Positions 8,267-17,990 of a DNA stretch of 64,000 bases are shown here, piece after piece. A program made the position numbers and the translations under genes. Source of the DNA: Deltaproteobacteria bacterium. Its GTDB lineage: Bacteria; Bdellovibrionota_B; Oligoflexia; Oligoflexales; Bog-1112. The first letter of the stretch is position 1. Every line of letters starts with the position of its first letter. The stretch lies in contig JACKAG010000002.1 in assembly GCA_020635195.1 (NCBI GenBank), positions 1-64,000 on the forward strand. The letters run 5' to 3'. The notes under the pieces are model-generated. The model had not been told where the DNA came from. It did no database searches and saw only the letters and a program-made list of their open reading frames with translations.

Positions 8267-9883
8267 ATGACAAGTTTGTTCAGTCGGCTTGGTGGTCGTG
8301 ACGCTGTCACAGCAGCAGTTGATATTTTTTATGAAAAAGTTCTTTCTGATCCGATTCTCAGGCCGTTTTTTGAACAGGTCGATATGGCAAAACAGAGAGG
8401 AAAACAGATCGCTTTTCTGAGCTATGCTTTTGGAGCTCCGACAAAATATGATGGTAAATCTCTTCAACAAGCGCATGCGCCGCTTGTTGAGAAAGGACTT
8501 AAAGAAAAGCATTTTATTGCTGTTGCAAAGCATTTACAGAGTACTCTGGAGGATCTGAATGTTCCATCCGAACTTATTGATGAAGTGATGAAAATTGCAG
8601 CAAGTACGAAACATGATGTGCTAAAAGGTTATTCAGATGAGAAGAAAGAAGAAAACGATGGTTCTCATATCCCTGATTTTGATGAAGCAGATTTACAGAA
8701 TCAGCTTCTGCGAAATACAAATGTTGAGCTCTCAATCGTCGCAGATTCTACGAAAAAAACATTTGCAAATCAGTCTGAGCTGATTGAAAAAAATATTGAT
8801 GATTTTCAGTCCGTTGTTGCTGAAGCGGGTACGATTATTGAAAATGTTAAAAATATTAATAATAATATCAGTCAGGTCGTTTCAGATACTACGAAATCAG
8901 GCAATAAACTAGCAGAAATCAATTCCAGAATGCAGGAGCTTGAATCCGAGTTTGACTCAATAGGGTCTTTGATCAAATCAATCAATAGCATTGCAGAACA
9001 AACGAATCTTCTTGCTCTCAATGCAACAATTGAAGCGGCACGAGCAGGTGAGTCAGGTCGTGGTTTTGCTGTTGTTGCGAATGAAGTCAAAGAACTGTCA
9101 AAAAATACAAAACAGGCAAATGAACTGATTCAGGAAACGTTATTTAAAATTGGAGATGTGATTCAGGGCTTATCGTCATCTGTGCTTGAAATTAATGAGG
9201 ATATGAAAAAAGCAACTATGAGTATTGAATCATCTCAGTCCAGTGCTCTTGAAATCCAGGGGAAAGCAGAAAAATTTCGTAAAGTGATCCGCTCTTCTCA
9301 GGAAGAATTTGTTGAACTGAGTGAAAGTTCAGTTCATGCTTCCAATAAAATCGATGAACTCTCTGCGATCAGTGATACCGTGTATTCGCTGCTTGAACTG
9401 ATCCGGATGAAACAGAAAACAAGTGGAATTGGCCCATTAGAGCGTTTACATCCTTTAGTCAAAAACAGTACGGTCAATCATCATAGACGCTTTGTAAAAA
9501 AAGAAGATGAATATGTCCTTCGTGATCATGAAATTCTGATTTCTGCGACGAATCATAAGGGAATTATAGAATTTGCCAATAACACATTTTATGAAATTTC
9601 TCAGTTTAATCCTGGTGAGTTGAAAGGCAAACCTCATAATATTATCAGGCATCCGGATATGCCTAAGACAGCATTTGCCGATCTCTGGTCTGTGATTAAA
9701 TCAGGAAAACTATGGCAGGGATATGTATGTAATCGCGGCCAACATGGCCGGATTTATTGGGTGCATGCGATTGTCTTTCCAAGGTATAAAAATGGAGAAA
9801 TTATTGGATTTATCTCGGTCCGTTCTAAACCTTCGCCCCAGAAAATTGGGCAGGCAAAAGAGGCGTACAGAAAGCTGGATTAA
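8267..9883 (+). CDS. Soluble truncated-globin / MCP / PAS sensor
   Basis: 538 residues with no membrane segment, so a cytoplasmic receptor. Residues 1-120 form a group I truncated haemoglobin: FY at 21-22 (B10 Tyr), PFFEQVDM at 33-40 (CD1 Phe), and QAH with His70 as proximal haem ligand. Residues about 145-400 are a methyl-accepting signalling helix pair whose hairpin tip is EQTNLLALNATIEAARAGE (about 244-262). Residues about 425-530 are an Aer-type PAS domain (IIRHPDMPKTAFADLW, then YWVHAIVFP). It should report oxygen, NO or redox state to CheA/CheW. GGAG at 8253 supports the start. The domain order is unusual. Confidence 0.9.
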   Translation: MTSLFSRLGGRDAVTAAVDIFYEKVLSDPILRPFFEQVDMAKQRGKQIAFLSYAFGAPTKYDGKSLQQAHAPLVEKGLKEKHFIAVAKHLQSTLEDLNVPSELIDEVMKIAASTKHDVLKGYSDEKKEENDGSHIPDFDEADLQNQLLRNTNVELSIVADSTKKTFANQSELIEKNIDDFQSVVAEAGTIIENVKNINNNISQVVSDTTKSGNKLAEINSRMQELESEFDSIGSLIKSINSIAEQTNLLALNATIEAARAGESGRGFAVVANEVKELSKNTKQANELIQETLFKIGDVIQGLSSSVLEINEDMKKATMSIESSQSSALEIQGKAEKFRKVIRSSQEEFVELSESSVHASNKIDELSAISDTVYSLLELIRMKQKTSGIGPLERLHPLVKNSTVNHHRRFVKKEDEYVLRDHEILISATNHKGIIEFANNTFYEISQFNPGELKGKPHNIIRHPDMPKTAFADLWSVIKSGKLWQGYVCNRGQHGRIYWVHAIVFPRYKNGEIIGFISVRSKPSPQKIGQAKEAYRKLD

Positions 9884-9940
9884 CTCAAGCTCTTTTTTTA
9901 TAGAGAGGCCAGCATCCGGTGTTCATTGTGGAATGTTTTT

Positions 9941-12900
9941 TTAAAGAGAACGGCGGTAACGACCTCCGCATCTGTATAATGTCTGACTTATCTCTCCAAG
10001 ACTACAAAAACGGACAGTATTCATAAGTTCAGCAAATATATTTCCATCAGAAACAGCTGTTTCTCTTAGCTTTGACAGGGCTTTTTCTGATGACTGGGCG
10101 TGTTTCTTTTTGAATGTATCCAGCCTTTTAATTTGTTCGTCTTTTTCTTCATAGGTGGATCGGACGAGTTCCGATCCCTCTCTGCTGTTTTGTTTGCTAT
10201 CCGGATTCTGAAAGGTATTAACACCGATAATCGGAATTTTGCCTTCATGTTTCAGGTGTTCATAATACATACTTTCTTCCTGGATTTTACTTCGTTGATA
10301 CTGGGTTTCCATTGCACCCAGAACTCCTCCTCGTGAAGATATATTTTCAAATTCATTTAACACAGCTTCTTCTACAAGGTCTGTCAGCTCACGAATAAAA
10401 AAGGAACCCTGATTAATATTTTCACACTGATTCGGTCCATATTCGCGGTTGATAATCATCTGAATGGCCATGGCTCGCCTGACGCTTTCTTCTGTGGGCG
10501 TTGTCAGAGCTTCGTCATAAGCATTTGTATGCAGGGAATTACAATTGTCATATAGTGCCATTAATGCCTGAAGTGTTGTACGGATATCATTAAAAGACAT
10601 TTCCTGGGCATGAAGGGAACGGCCTGAGGTTTGAATATGATATTTCAGCTTCTGAGATCGTTCATCAGCACCGTAAACATCTCTCATGGCAACAGACCAG
10701 ATTCTTCTTGCAACACGCCCAAGGACTGAGTATTCGGCATCAATTCCGTTTGAAAAGAAAAATGATAAATTAGGAGCAAACTGATCTATGTGAAAACCAC
10801 GGTGAAGATAATATTCGACGTATGTGAATCCGTTTGCCAGTGTAAAGGCCAGCTGGCTGATTGGGTTGGCTCCAGCTTCGGCAATATGATAGCCTGATAC
10901 AGAGACGCCATAGTAATTCTTTACCGAATTTTCAATAAAATATTCCTGAATATCTCCCATCATCTTTAATGCGAATTCGGTCGAAAAGATGCATGTGTTT
11001 TGTGCCTGATCTTCTTTCAGAATGTCAGCCTGTACGGTCCCCCGAACTTCGCGCAATGTTTTGCTTTTAATTTCATGGTATTCTTCCGGGGAAGCCTCCC
11101 TTCCTTCTTTTCTGCTAAAGAGATCCAGCTGCTGATCGATGGCAGTATTTAAAAACATAGCAAGGATAATCGGAGCGGGGCCATTGATGGTCATACTGAC
11201 ACTGGTGGATGGATGACAGAGATCAAAGCCTGCATATAAATCTTTCATATCATCCAGATGCGCTATAGAAACGCCAGATTCTCCGATTTTTCCGTAAATA
11301 TCAGGTCTTGTATGAGGGTCTGAACCATATAAGGTGACACTGTCAAAAGCTGTACTCAGTCGTTTTGCAGAATCGTTTTTACTCAGATAGTGAAAGCGTT
11401 TATTTGTCTTTGAAGGGCCCCCTTCACCGGCAAACTGGCGTTTAGGGTCTTCTTCTGTCCTTCTGAAGGGAAATAAACCTCCTGTAAAGGGGAAGTAGCC
11501 CGGGAGGTTTTCCCTGAGTAAAAAATCAAGCAGATCAGCCTGACTTCTGAATGCAGGCAGGGCAATTTTTGGTAAAAGTTGACGGGCCAGTGTTCTGAAC
11601 TGTGTCTTTGCCTGGATCTCTTTTCCTCTGACATGGTAGCTGAAAAACTCTGAACGATATGCTTCCTCCCTTTCTTTCCACTGATTCAGGAGGCAGGAAG
11701 ACTCCGGAGATAATGCACTCCGGATTTCTTCTTTTTTTTCGTTAATGTTTTGAAGGATGGTCTGAGTGTCTTTATTTTTATCCTGCATAAACATCTGCTC
11801 TGTCAGATGAAGCGATTCCAGATTTTGAGCCAGATTGACCTGATCATTACAGTTTTTATGATATTTTCGTATATGCTGGGTGATCACTGACAGGTAGTTC
11901 TCTCTTCCGGAGGGGATCAGAACATCTCTTCCCGAGCTTACTTTTGAGGAATGCCGTTGCCCATATTTTTTTTCCGGAAATCTTACACCTTTGTTTTTCA
12001 GATGTTCAAGCAGAGCTTTATAAAGGCCATTCGTTCCCTCATCATTGAAGCGACTGGCTATGGTCCCGTAAACAGGGTAATGTCCATGATCAGGTTCCTG
12101 CCCTTTATAGCGGCTTCTTCTCAGAGTTGTGCAGATATCCCGGACCGCATCAGGTCCTTGTCTGCGATCGTATTTATTGACAGCAATCAGGTCAGCATAA
12201 TCGAGCATTTCGATTTTTTCGAGTTGGGTAGATGCTCCGTATTCAGGTGTCATAACATAGACGCTGAGATCGGATATATTGAGAATGCCGCTGTTTCCCT
12301 GGCCAATTCCACTGGTTTCAACAATCAGGAAATCAAAGCCCGCTTGCTGAAGTATTCTTGTGGATTCTTTTGTCATTCTGGATAGTTCCAGACCTGACTC
12401 TCTTGATGCCATACTGCGCAGAAAAATATTTTCATAGCTACAGCTATTGATCCGAATCCGGTCACCAAGGAGAGCACCTCCTGTTTTTTTTCTCGACGGA
12501 TCGACACAGATCAGACCAATGCGGATCTCTGGAAAATCCATGATAAATCTGAGTAATAATTCATCCAGTAATGAACTCTTTCCGGCCCCACCGGTGCCTG
12601 TGATTCCGAGTACCGGACACGTTGCGGATTTGTTCAACCATTTTGCCGCAGGGCTGGAGATGATCTCATCATAGGACAGGATATGATTTTCCAGCAATGT
12701 CAGAGCCCGCGATAAAACATGCTGTTTGTCTTCCGATGCCAGAGCTTCTCTGGAGCTGCGTTCGTGCTCTGCCAGCCAGAGCATATGGCCGACCATGCCT
12801 TCGAGTCCTATTTTCTGGCCCAGTTCAGGACTGTAAATCATGGCGATCTTTTCTTTCGCAAGAAGCAAAGCCTCTTCCGGAGTCACAACACCACCTCCTC

Positions 12901-13273
12901 CACCAAAGAGGATGGTATCCTGACCTGATCCATTATCAAGCAGCTCGCGAAGATATCGAAAATATTCCATGTGTCCGCCCTGGTAACTGGAGACAGCAAC
13001 GCCATGAACATCTTCCTGAAGAGCGGCATTCGCGACTTCTTTTGCGGATCTGTTGTGTCCAAGATGGATCACCTCGACCCCCCTGCTTTGCAGCAGTCGT
13101 CTTATGATATTGATGCTTGCATCATGTCCATCAAAGAGGGCTGTTGCTGTCACAAAGCGTAATGGATGAGAGGGCTTATAAGTTGCAAAAAAGTGTCCCT
13201 GATCTGAACTGATCTGATCCGGATCACAAAGAAATTTATCCTGTCCAGCAGCAAGGGAGGGCTCTTTATCCAT
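9941..13273 (-). CDS. icmF: Fused isobutyryl-CoA mutase (IcmF)
   Basis: 1110 residues, close to known IcmF proteins. Order: a B12-binding domain (about 35-165, with DGHDASI at 48-54 supplying His50 as cobalt ligand), a MeaB/ArgK-like GTPase chaperone (Walker A GTGGAGKSS at about 226-234), a linker, then the mutase TIM-barrel half (SMTINGPAPIILAMFLN, GNGFTY-like ANGFTYVEYYL). It interconverts isobutyryl- and n-butyryl-CoA (or related acyl-CoAs) using adenosylcobalamin, and the built-in GTPase guards cofactor loading. AGGAGA sits just upstream of the ATG. It follows murJ by 18 bp, so the two are probably cotranscribed. Exact acyl-CoA preference is not readable. Confidence 0.93.
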   Translation of the reverse strand: MDKEPSLAAGQDKFLCDPDQISSDQGHFFATYKPSHPLRFVTATALFDGHDASINIIRRLLQSRGVEVIHLGHNRSAKEVANAALQEDVHGVAVSSYQGGHMEYFRYLRELLDNGSGQDTILFGGGGGVVTPEEALLLAKEKIAMIYSPELGQKIGLEGMVGHMLWLAEHERSSREALASEDKQHVLSRALTLLENHILSYDEIISSPAAKWLNKSATCPVLGITGTGGAGKSSLLDELLLRFIMDFPEIRIGLICVDPSRKKTGGALLGDRIRINSCSYENIFLRSMASRESGLELSRMTKESTRILQQAGFDFLIVETSGIGQGNSGILNISDLSVYVMTPEYGASTQLEKIEMLDYADLIAVNKYDRRQGPDAVRDICTTLRRSRYKGQEPDHGHYPVYGTIASRFNDEGTNGLYKALLEHLKNKGVRFPEKKYGQRHSSKVSSGRDVLIPSGRENYLSVITQHIRKYHKNCNDQVNLAQNLESLHLTEQMFMQDKNKDTQTILQNINEKKEEIRSALSPESSCLLNQWKEREEAYRSEFFSYHVRGKEIQAKTQFRTLARQLLPKIALPAFRSQADLLDFLLRENLPGYFPFTGGLFPFRRTEEDPKRQFAGEGGPSKTNKRFHYLSKNDSAKRLSTAFDSVTLYGSDPHTRPDIYGKIGESGVSIAHLDDMKDLYAGFDLCHPSTSVSMTINGPAPIILAMFLNTAIDQQLDLFSRKEGREASPEEYHEIKSKTLREVRGTVQADILKEDQAQNTCIFSTEFALKMMGDIQEYFIENSVKNYYGVSVSGYHIAEAGANPISQLAFTLANGFTYVEYYLHRGFHIDQFAPNLSFFFSNGIDAEYSVLGRVARRIWSVAMRDVYGADERSQKLKYHIQTSGRSLHAQEMSFNDIRTTLQALMALYDNCNSLHTNAYDEALTTPTEESVRRAMAIQMIINREYGPNQCENINQGSFFIRELTDLVEEAVLNEFENISSRGGVLGAMETQYQRSKIQEESMYYEHLKHEGKIPIIGVNTFQNPDSKQNSREGSELVRSTYEEKDEQIKRLDTFKKKHAQSSEKALSKLRETAVSDGNIFAELMNTVRFCSLGEISQTLYRCGGRYRRSL

Positions 13274-13291
13274 CAGAAAAATCTCCTCTGA

Positions 13292-14929
13292 TCAGCTATG
13301 GCCTTGTCTCAGTTTTTGTAAAAGCCTATCTGGCCGGTAACCCAGAAAGCTCCAGCCTGTCAGACTGAATATCAGCGCAACGAGTATTCCGCTTATTCCC
13401 AGTCGAATCAATGATATCATCTTAAAATGACAGGGGAGACTGTCTATCAAAGGAAAGAAAAGATGTCTGACTCCTGTGCTGGCAATCAGGCTTAAAGTGA
13501 GTGAGCAGAGCAGAGCCAGAATTCCTTTGGCAATCATTTTATGATTCAGGGGGAGCTGATCTTTTCGGAGTCCCCAGCACAGAGCAATGGCATTGAATGT
13601 CAGGACAGCTGAGGCGGTCATTGCCAGTCCATCGGCTCCATATGTATCGACCAGCAGATAGTTCAGGATAAAATTAGATCCTATGCTCAGGAGGCTGACT
13701 TTCATAGCCCAGGAAGTCCGGTCGCTGGCATAGTAATAGGCGCTCAGTACTTTGATCAGTCCATAGCCCATGAGTCCAAAACTATAATAATAAAGGGCGC
13801 TGGATGTTGCTTTTGTATCTGATGCCAGAAAAGCTCCCTGTTCGAAGAGAAGGCGGATTATATCTTGGCCGGATACTGCGATCACACAAAAACAGGCTGA
13901 CATAAGCCAGAGAACTGTTCCTGATGAAAGGACAAGCTGATCTGATAATATTTTGAGATTTTCCATATTTTTTCGGCTGAGAAGTCTGCTGAAAGAAGGG
14001 AGGGCTGCTGCACTTACAGCGACCGCAAAAATTCCGATGGGTAGCTGGAGCAGGCGAAAGGCAAATCCCAGCCAGGTCACGGCGCCGGTCCCAAGGCTGG
14101 TAGCAAAGTTGGTATTGATGAGTACATTGATCTGCCCAGCTCCAGCTGCAATCACCATAGGTCCCATCAGGCGAAGGACCTTTCTGACATCATGGCTCCA
14201 TCCGCAGAAGGAACTGAAGCCCGGAAAGCTCCAGGGTGCGATCAGTGGTTTCCATAAGCCACCGAGTTGCAGGGCGAGTTGTAGTCCTCCTCCGAATAGA
14301 ACCCCAAGAGCCAGGCCCGTGATGGCCTGGTCTGCAAAGTAGAGCTTGATCCAGTTTGGACCGAAATCTTCCAGGAGCCTGGCAAAGACGAGAGCACCAA
14401 GAAGGTAGCCGCAGTTGAGAGCGATCGGGGACAGAGAGCTCAGTAAAAAACGGCCTTTCTGATGCAGAGCGCCCCCGGCAACGGAAGCTGTCATCATAAA
14501 TCCGATGAAAGGAAACAGCAGGGCTGTCAGTCCCCGGGCCTGAGAGATAAAGAGCCTCTGTTCCTGGACAGATTTGTCACTGTCTATCAAAGTCATCATA
14601 TCAACAAGCCATGAAGCTCCTGATATCCCGGCCAGACAGATGAGAATGGACGCACAGACAGAAAAGAGCAGAGTGTCCCAGAGTAAGCGGCGGGCTCTTT
14701 CGGGGTCCTGCTCCCACAGCTCACTGAATACTTTTGTGAAAGAGGAGCCTAACGCGCCTTCGGCAAAAAGTTCCCGGAGCATATTCGGAATCCGGTTCGC
14801 AACCAGAAAGGCATCCATGGAGACCGATGCTCCGAAAACACCAGCGATGACGGATTCCCGCAATAAACCAGAGAGCCGGCTGATCATCGTTCCGAGAGCA
14901 AAGAGAAAACCTGATCTGAAAAGTGACAC
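13292..14929 (-). CDS. murJ: Lipid II flippase MurJ
   Basis: Polytopic MviN/MurJ family member of about 545 residues with roughly 14 membrane helices. The diagnostic N-terminus is present (SRLSGLLRESVIAGVFGA, then ANRIPNMLRELFAEGAL). It flips the peptidoglycan precursor lipid II across the inner membrane and is normally essential. I chose the GTG at 14929 because AGGGAAGG lies five to six bases upstream; an in-frame GTG at 14965 would add 12 unconserved residues. It lies upstream of icmF on the same strand. Confidence 0.93.
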   Translation of the reverse strand: MSLFRSGFLFALGTMISRLSGLLRESVIAGVFGASVSMDAFLVANRIPNMLRELFAEGALGSSFTKVFSELWEQDPERARRLLWDTLLFSVCASILICLAGISGASWLVDMMTLIDSDKSVQEQRLFISQARGLTALLFPFIGFMMTASVAGGALHQKGRFLLSSLSPIALNCGYLLGALVFARLLEDFGPNWIKLYFADQAITGLALGVLFGGGLQLALQLGGLWKPLIAPWSFPGFSSFCGWSHDVRKVLRLMGPMVIAAGAGQINVLINTNFATSLGTGAVTWLGFAFRLLQLPIGIFAVAVSAAALPSFSRLLSRKNMENLKILSDQLVLSSGTVLWLMSACFCVIAVSGQDIIRLLFEQGAFLASDTKATSSALYYYSFGLMGYGLIKVLSAYYYASDRTSWAMKVSLLSIGSNFILNYLLVDTYGADGLAMTASAVLTFNAIALCWGLRKDQLPLNHKMIAKGILALLCSLTLSLIASTGVRHLFFPLIDSLPCHFKMISLIRLGISGILVALIFSLTGWSFLGYRPDRLLQKLRQGHS

Positions 14930-15071
14930 AAAAACCTTCCCTCTGGTGGCTTTAGCTGGCACCACCCATGCGAATATGATTCATCAGTGATAAAATAAAT
15001 AAAAAATCTGCATCAGGATACCCGGATCATCGGGAAATATCTGGCAGTATGTGTTCATTTGAGGGTTGACT

Positions 15072-15935
15072 ATGAAACAATTTCAGACTGGTCTGTTTTT
15101 TTTCATGATTTTATTCGCCAGGCCATTGTTTGCCGTGACAGATTCCTCCTCTTCATCAGGTGAGGAGGGTCATCCCAGACAGCTTCTCAGATCACCGCAG
15201 GTAATCGAGGATGAGGCTGCTGAGCAAAAAATTCCTTATCTGGACCCGGCTCCATATTATCAGCTGGATCAGGAAAAATTTGCGGCGAAAAAAAAGAAAA
15301 ATAAAAAGAAGCGAAAGAAGACAAAAAAAGCTCCGGAAGAATCTTCCGGAGAACTGACGTACTGGCACTTTATGCCTTTAGGAGCAGGGCAATTTTATAA
15401 TGGAAGTCCGATTCTTGGCTCGGTCTTTGCTCTGACACAGGTGGGTAGTTTTGGTCTTTTTATCATGAATTACCTTGGCGCGGATGCAAAATTTGCAGAT
15501 ACCAACAGCTATATTGATCAGAGAAATACGGAATATGGGACCCTGACAACAAGTAGTGAGCAACAGGCTCATCTGGAAGAAACGAACCGACGTGTGGCAG
15601 ATATGGATGCAGAAAGAGCCACAATGGAGCAACAGGCGAATCTTGGTTTGATTATTGCTGCGATAGCTTTTGCCGGAGGGGTTGCAGAAGCGGTCATTAA
15701 TCGTGGTGATGACGACATGAATAAAGAAACTAAAAAGAAAACAAAGAAAAAACAAAGAAAAAAGAAAAAAAGTGCTTTGAACGATTCGGATGTATCAGAC
15801 GTATTGCTTGTCGATACAGAGATAGACTGGCCCCATCATTATCGGGAGAGGCTGGATTGGGGATTGGCTCCCGTCTATAACAGCTTGCATGTGGGTAAGG
15901 TTGGTCTGGGCTTGAGTATGAAGTATCAGTTCTGA
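15072..15935 (+). CDS. Exported lysine-rich membrane protein, unknown function
   Basis: 287 residues from the ATG at 15072 (GAGGG six bases before; the TTG at 15066 is less likely). A signal peptide (MKQFQTGLFFFMILFARPLFA) is followed by an acidic serine stretch and a strongly basic lysine run. Then come WHFMPLGAGQFYNGS and a hydrophobic segment, a short coiled region, a second hydrophobic segment (GLIIAAIAFAGGVAEAV), and another lysine run. The GAGQFYNG segment recalls DUF5683-type proteins. Lysine runs on both sides of two membrane segments suggest contact with anionic polymers or lipids, but no role can be assigned. Confidence 0.7.
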   Translation: MKQFQTGLFFFMILFARPLFAVTDSSSSSGEEGHPRQLLRSPQVIEDEAAEQKIPYLDPAPYYQLDQEKFAAKKKKNKKKRKKTKKAPEESSGELTYWHFMPLGAGQFYNGSPILGSVFALTQVGSFGLFIMNYLGADAKFADTNSYIDQRNTEYGTLTTSSEQQAHLEETNRRVADMDAERATMEQQANLGLIIAAIAFAGGVAEAVINRGDDDMNKETKKKTKKKQRKKKKSALNDSDVSDVLLVDTEIDWPHHYRERLDWGLAPVYNSLHVGKVGLGLSMKYQF

Positions 15936-16029
15936 TCTTTGTCTGTTCACCTTCAAGACAAATATCAACTAAGCTATAACTCTCATTGAAAAAAAATCAT
16001 GCGGATATGATTTCCCGCAGCATTTAAGT

Positions 16030-17817
16030 TCAGAGAGTTATGAAAGGAACAGTCCGGAGAGCCCCTCGCCTATCTGTGTAGCGATGAAATCCCATATTTT
16101 TTTGTTCTGGAAACATATAGTCTGAAGGATCAGAGTCTTTATCAGGAAAAAGCTCCTCAGCGATTTTCCCGATGAGCGTCAGGGCTTCTTGTTTTGTTTT
16201 TCCAAGGCGGGATCTTCCATATTCTGATCCTATCCAGAGAACATGCAGTGTCTCCCCGCTTTTTCCGGCAAACCATCCATTCTGAAGATCTTCACTGACT
16301 CCTGTAATACCATTGTATGGTCTTCCTTCTCTTGTCTTTGCTTTCATAAAGGATCGGATCAGATAGCCAAAGTGATCCGGGAATATTTTCTGTTTTTGCT
16401 CTAAGCTGCTTTCCGATAACAAGGTTCCATTGTCATCTCTGACTGAGGCGATGATTCTGGATTTCTGATATTGTTCTCCCTGAAAAATGGAGAGCATGAT
16501 ATCGGCGATATGTGCAGGAGATGTCCGGATATCTGTCAATTGTTCAGCAGAAGAATCGACAGAAAAGCCAATATTTTCCATAAATTCTGCGATTGCAGGA
16601 AAGCCGAGAAGGCTTACCAGAGTTCTCGACTGTCGGAATTCACCGTAGTACAGATCGTCCCAGAAGCCTTTCATGATATGGGGATAGGAGAATTGACCAT
16701 TGAGTCTGGCATAAGCATACACGGCCGGGAGAATTAAAGTTCCTGGGGAACGCTTAAGACGGTAGACTCTGTTAAACTGATTGTTCTGAAATGATACGGA
16801 GCCCTGCATACAACTGATCAGCGATGTTCTGATGTTGACACAGATATGTGCGACCTCCATGATTTCTTTTGCTTGTTTATTGTGGTTGAGTTTTTTCATG
16901 ATGGAAGACAATTTTTGTGTTTCAGAGAGATTTTTTTTACGATCGATGGCAGTTGTTACGATCAGACCTCTTTGTCTGTTTCCATATGCCAGCCATTTTT
17001 TTCTGAGCTGATCTTTGATACGGGCCACCATCCATGCGATATCCGGAGGACTACGGTGAACCATATTTCGGATATGTAATGGTTCTTGTCTGGCACTCTT
17101 CCACTGCTCATCTGTAAGATAATCTGATGATTTCATCAGATCCAGAACCAGGTTTCTTTTTTGTACGGCTTGTTCCGGATATTTGTGAGGGGCCAGTTTT
17201 GAGGGAGCTCTCGGAAGTGCTGCCAGAAGCGCTGATTCTGCTATATTCAGATCCTTACAACGTTTGCCAAAGTAAACATGGGCTGCAGCTTCTACTCCGT
17301 AAGCCCCCCGACCAAGGTAAACATGATTGAGGTAAAGGCTGAGAATCTGATCTTTACTCAGAAGTGATTCCAGTCGGAAAGACAGTCCGATCTCAAGAAT
17401 CTTTCGGTGAAATGTTTTTTTCCGACCAAGAAAAAAAATTCGAGCTAACTGCTGCGTAATCGTACTTCCTCCCTGAATTCGTTTCTGGTTTCGCAGATTG
17501 AACCAGGCTGCACGGAAAATACCGGAAAAACTAAGAGGACCGTGAGTAAAAAAATGCTGATCTTCAGCATGTAAAAATGCCTGAATGAGCTGGTCCGGAA
17601 TTTCATCAATTGTGACCGGAATTTTTCTTTTGACAGATAGCTCAGCGATAATACGATCTTTATCATCCAGGATTAAAGTTGATGATGTCCGGACTTTTTT
17701 TTCAATAGTATCGAAGATCTGGTTTTTATCCGGTAAATCTTTGAGAATGTGATGTGTCGTCAGAACAGGCCATCCACATATTAAAATGATCAGAATGATA
17801 GCAGCATAAATTCTCAA
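16030..17817 (-). CDS. Class A PBP-like glycosyltransferase, degenerate transpeptidase
   Basis: 595 residues with an N-terminal membrane anchor (5-22) and a GT51 peptidoglycan glycosyltransferase domain. Key GT features are intact: HAEDQHFFTHG with catalytic Glu85, GGSTITQQLAR at 117-126, and the YLNHVYLGRGAYGVEAAA stretch. The C-terminal transpeptidase-like domain lacks its motifs: the expected SxxK is TLIL at 360-363, SxN is SRT at 397-399, and only KSG remains of KTG. It should polymerise glycan strands but probably cannot crosslink. The TTG start at 17817 is supported by AGGAG six bases upstream. Confidence 0.88.
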   Translation of the reverse strand: MRIYAAIILIILICGWPVLTTHHILKDLPDKNQIFDTIEKKVRTSSTLILDDKDRIIAELSVKRKIPVTIDEIPDQLIQAFLHAEDQHFFTHGPLSFSGIFRAAWFNLRNQKRIQGGSTITQQLARIFFLGRKKTFHRKILEIGLSFRLESLLSKDQILSLYLNHVYLGRGAYGVEAAAHVYFGKRCKDLNIAESALLAALPRAPSKLAPHKYPEQAVQKRNLVLDLMKSSDYLTDEQWKSARQEPLHIRNMVHRSPPDIAWMVARIKDQLRKKWLAYGNRQRGLIVTTAIDRKKNLSETQKLSSIMKKLNHNKQAKEIMEVAHICVNIRTSLISCMQGSVSFQNNQFNRVYRLKRSPGTLILPAVYAYARLNGQFSYPHIMKGFWDDLYYGEFRQSRTLVSLLGFPAIAEFMENIGFSVDSSAEQLTDIRTSPAHIADIMLSIFQGEQYQKSRIIASVRDDNGTLLSESSLEQKQKIFPDHFGYLIRSFMKAKTREGRPYNGITGVSEDLQNGWFAGKSGETLHVLWIGSEYGRSRLGKTKQEALTLIGKIAEELFPDKDSDPSDYMFPEQKNMGFHRYTDRRGALRTVPFITL

Positions 17818-17990
17818 AAAAAGCTCCTGTCATATCTATCTTGTTTTATTGTAGCATCATAGAATAAAGCTTGACGTATCCTGGATTCATTGTGATAGCC
17901 TGACGATTCCGGATGCAGATGAATCGCTTGTATCCCTGGTTTGCGGAATAGCAGAACTGTTTCCGCTTTTGTCTTTAGTTGGAGGGAGCT

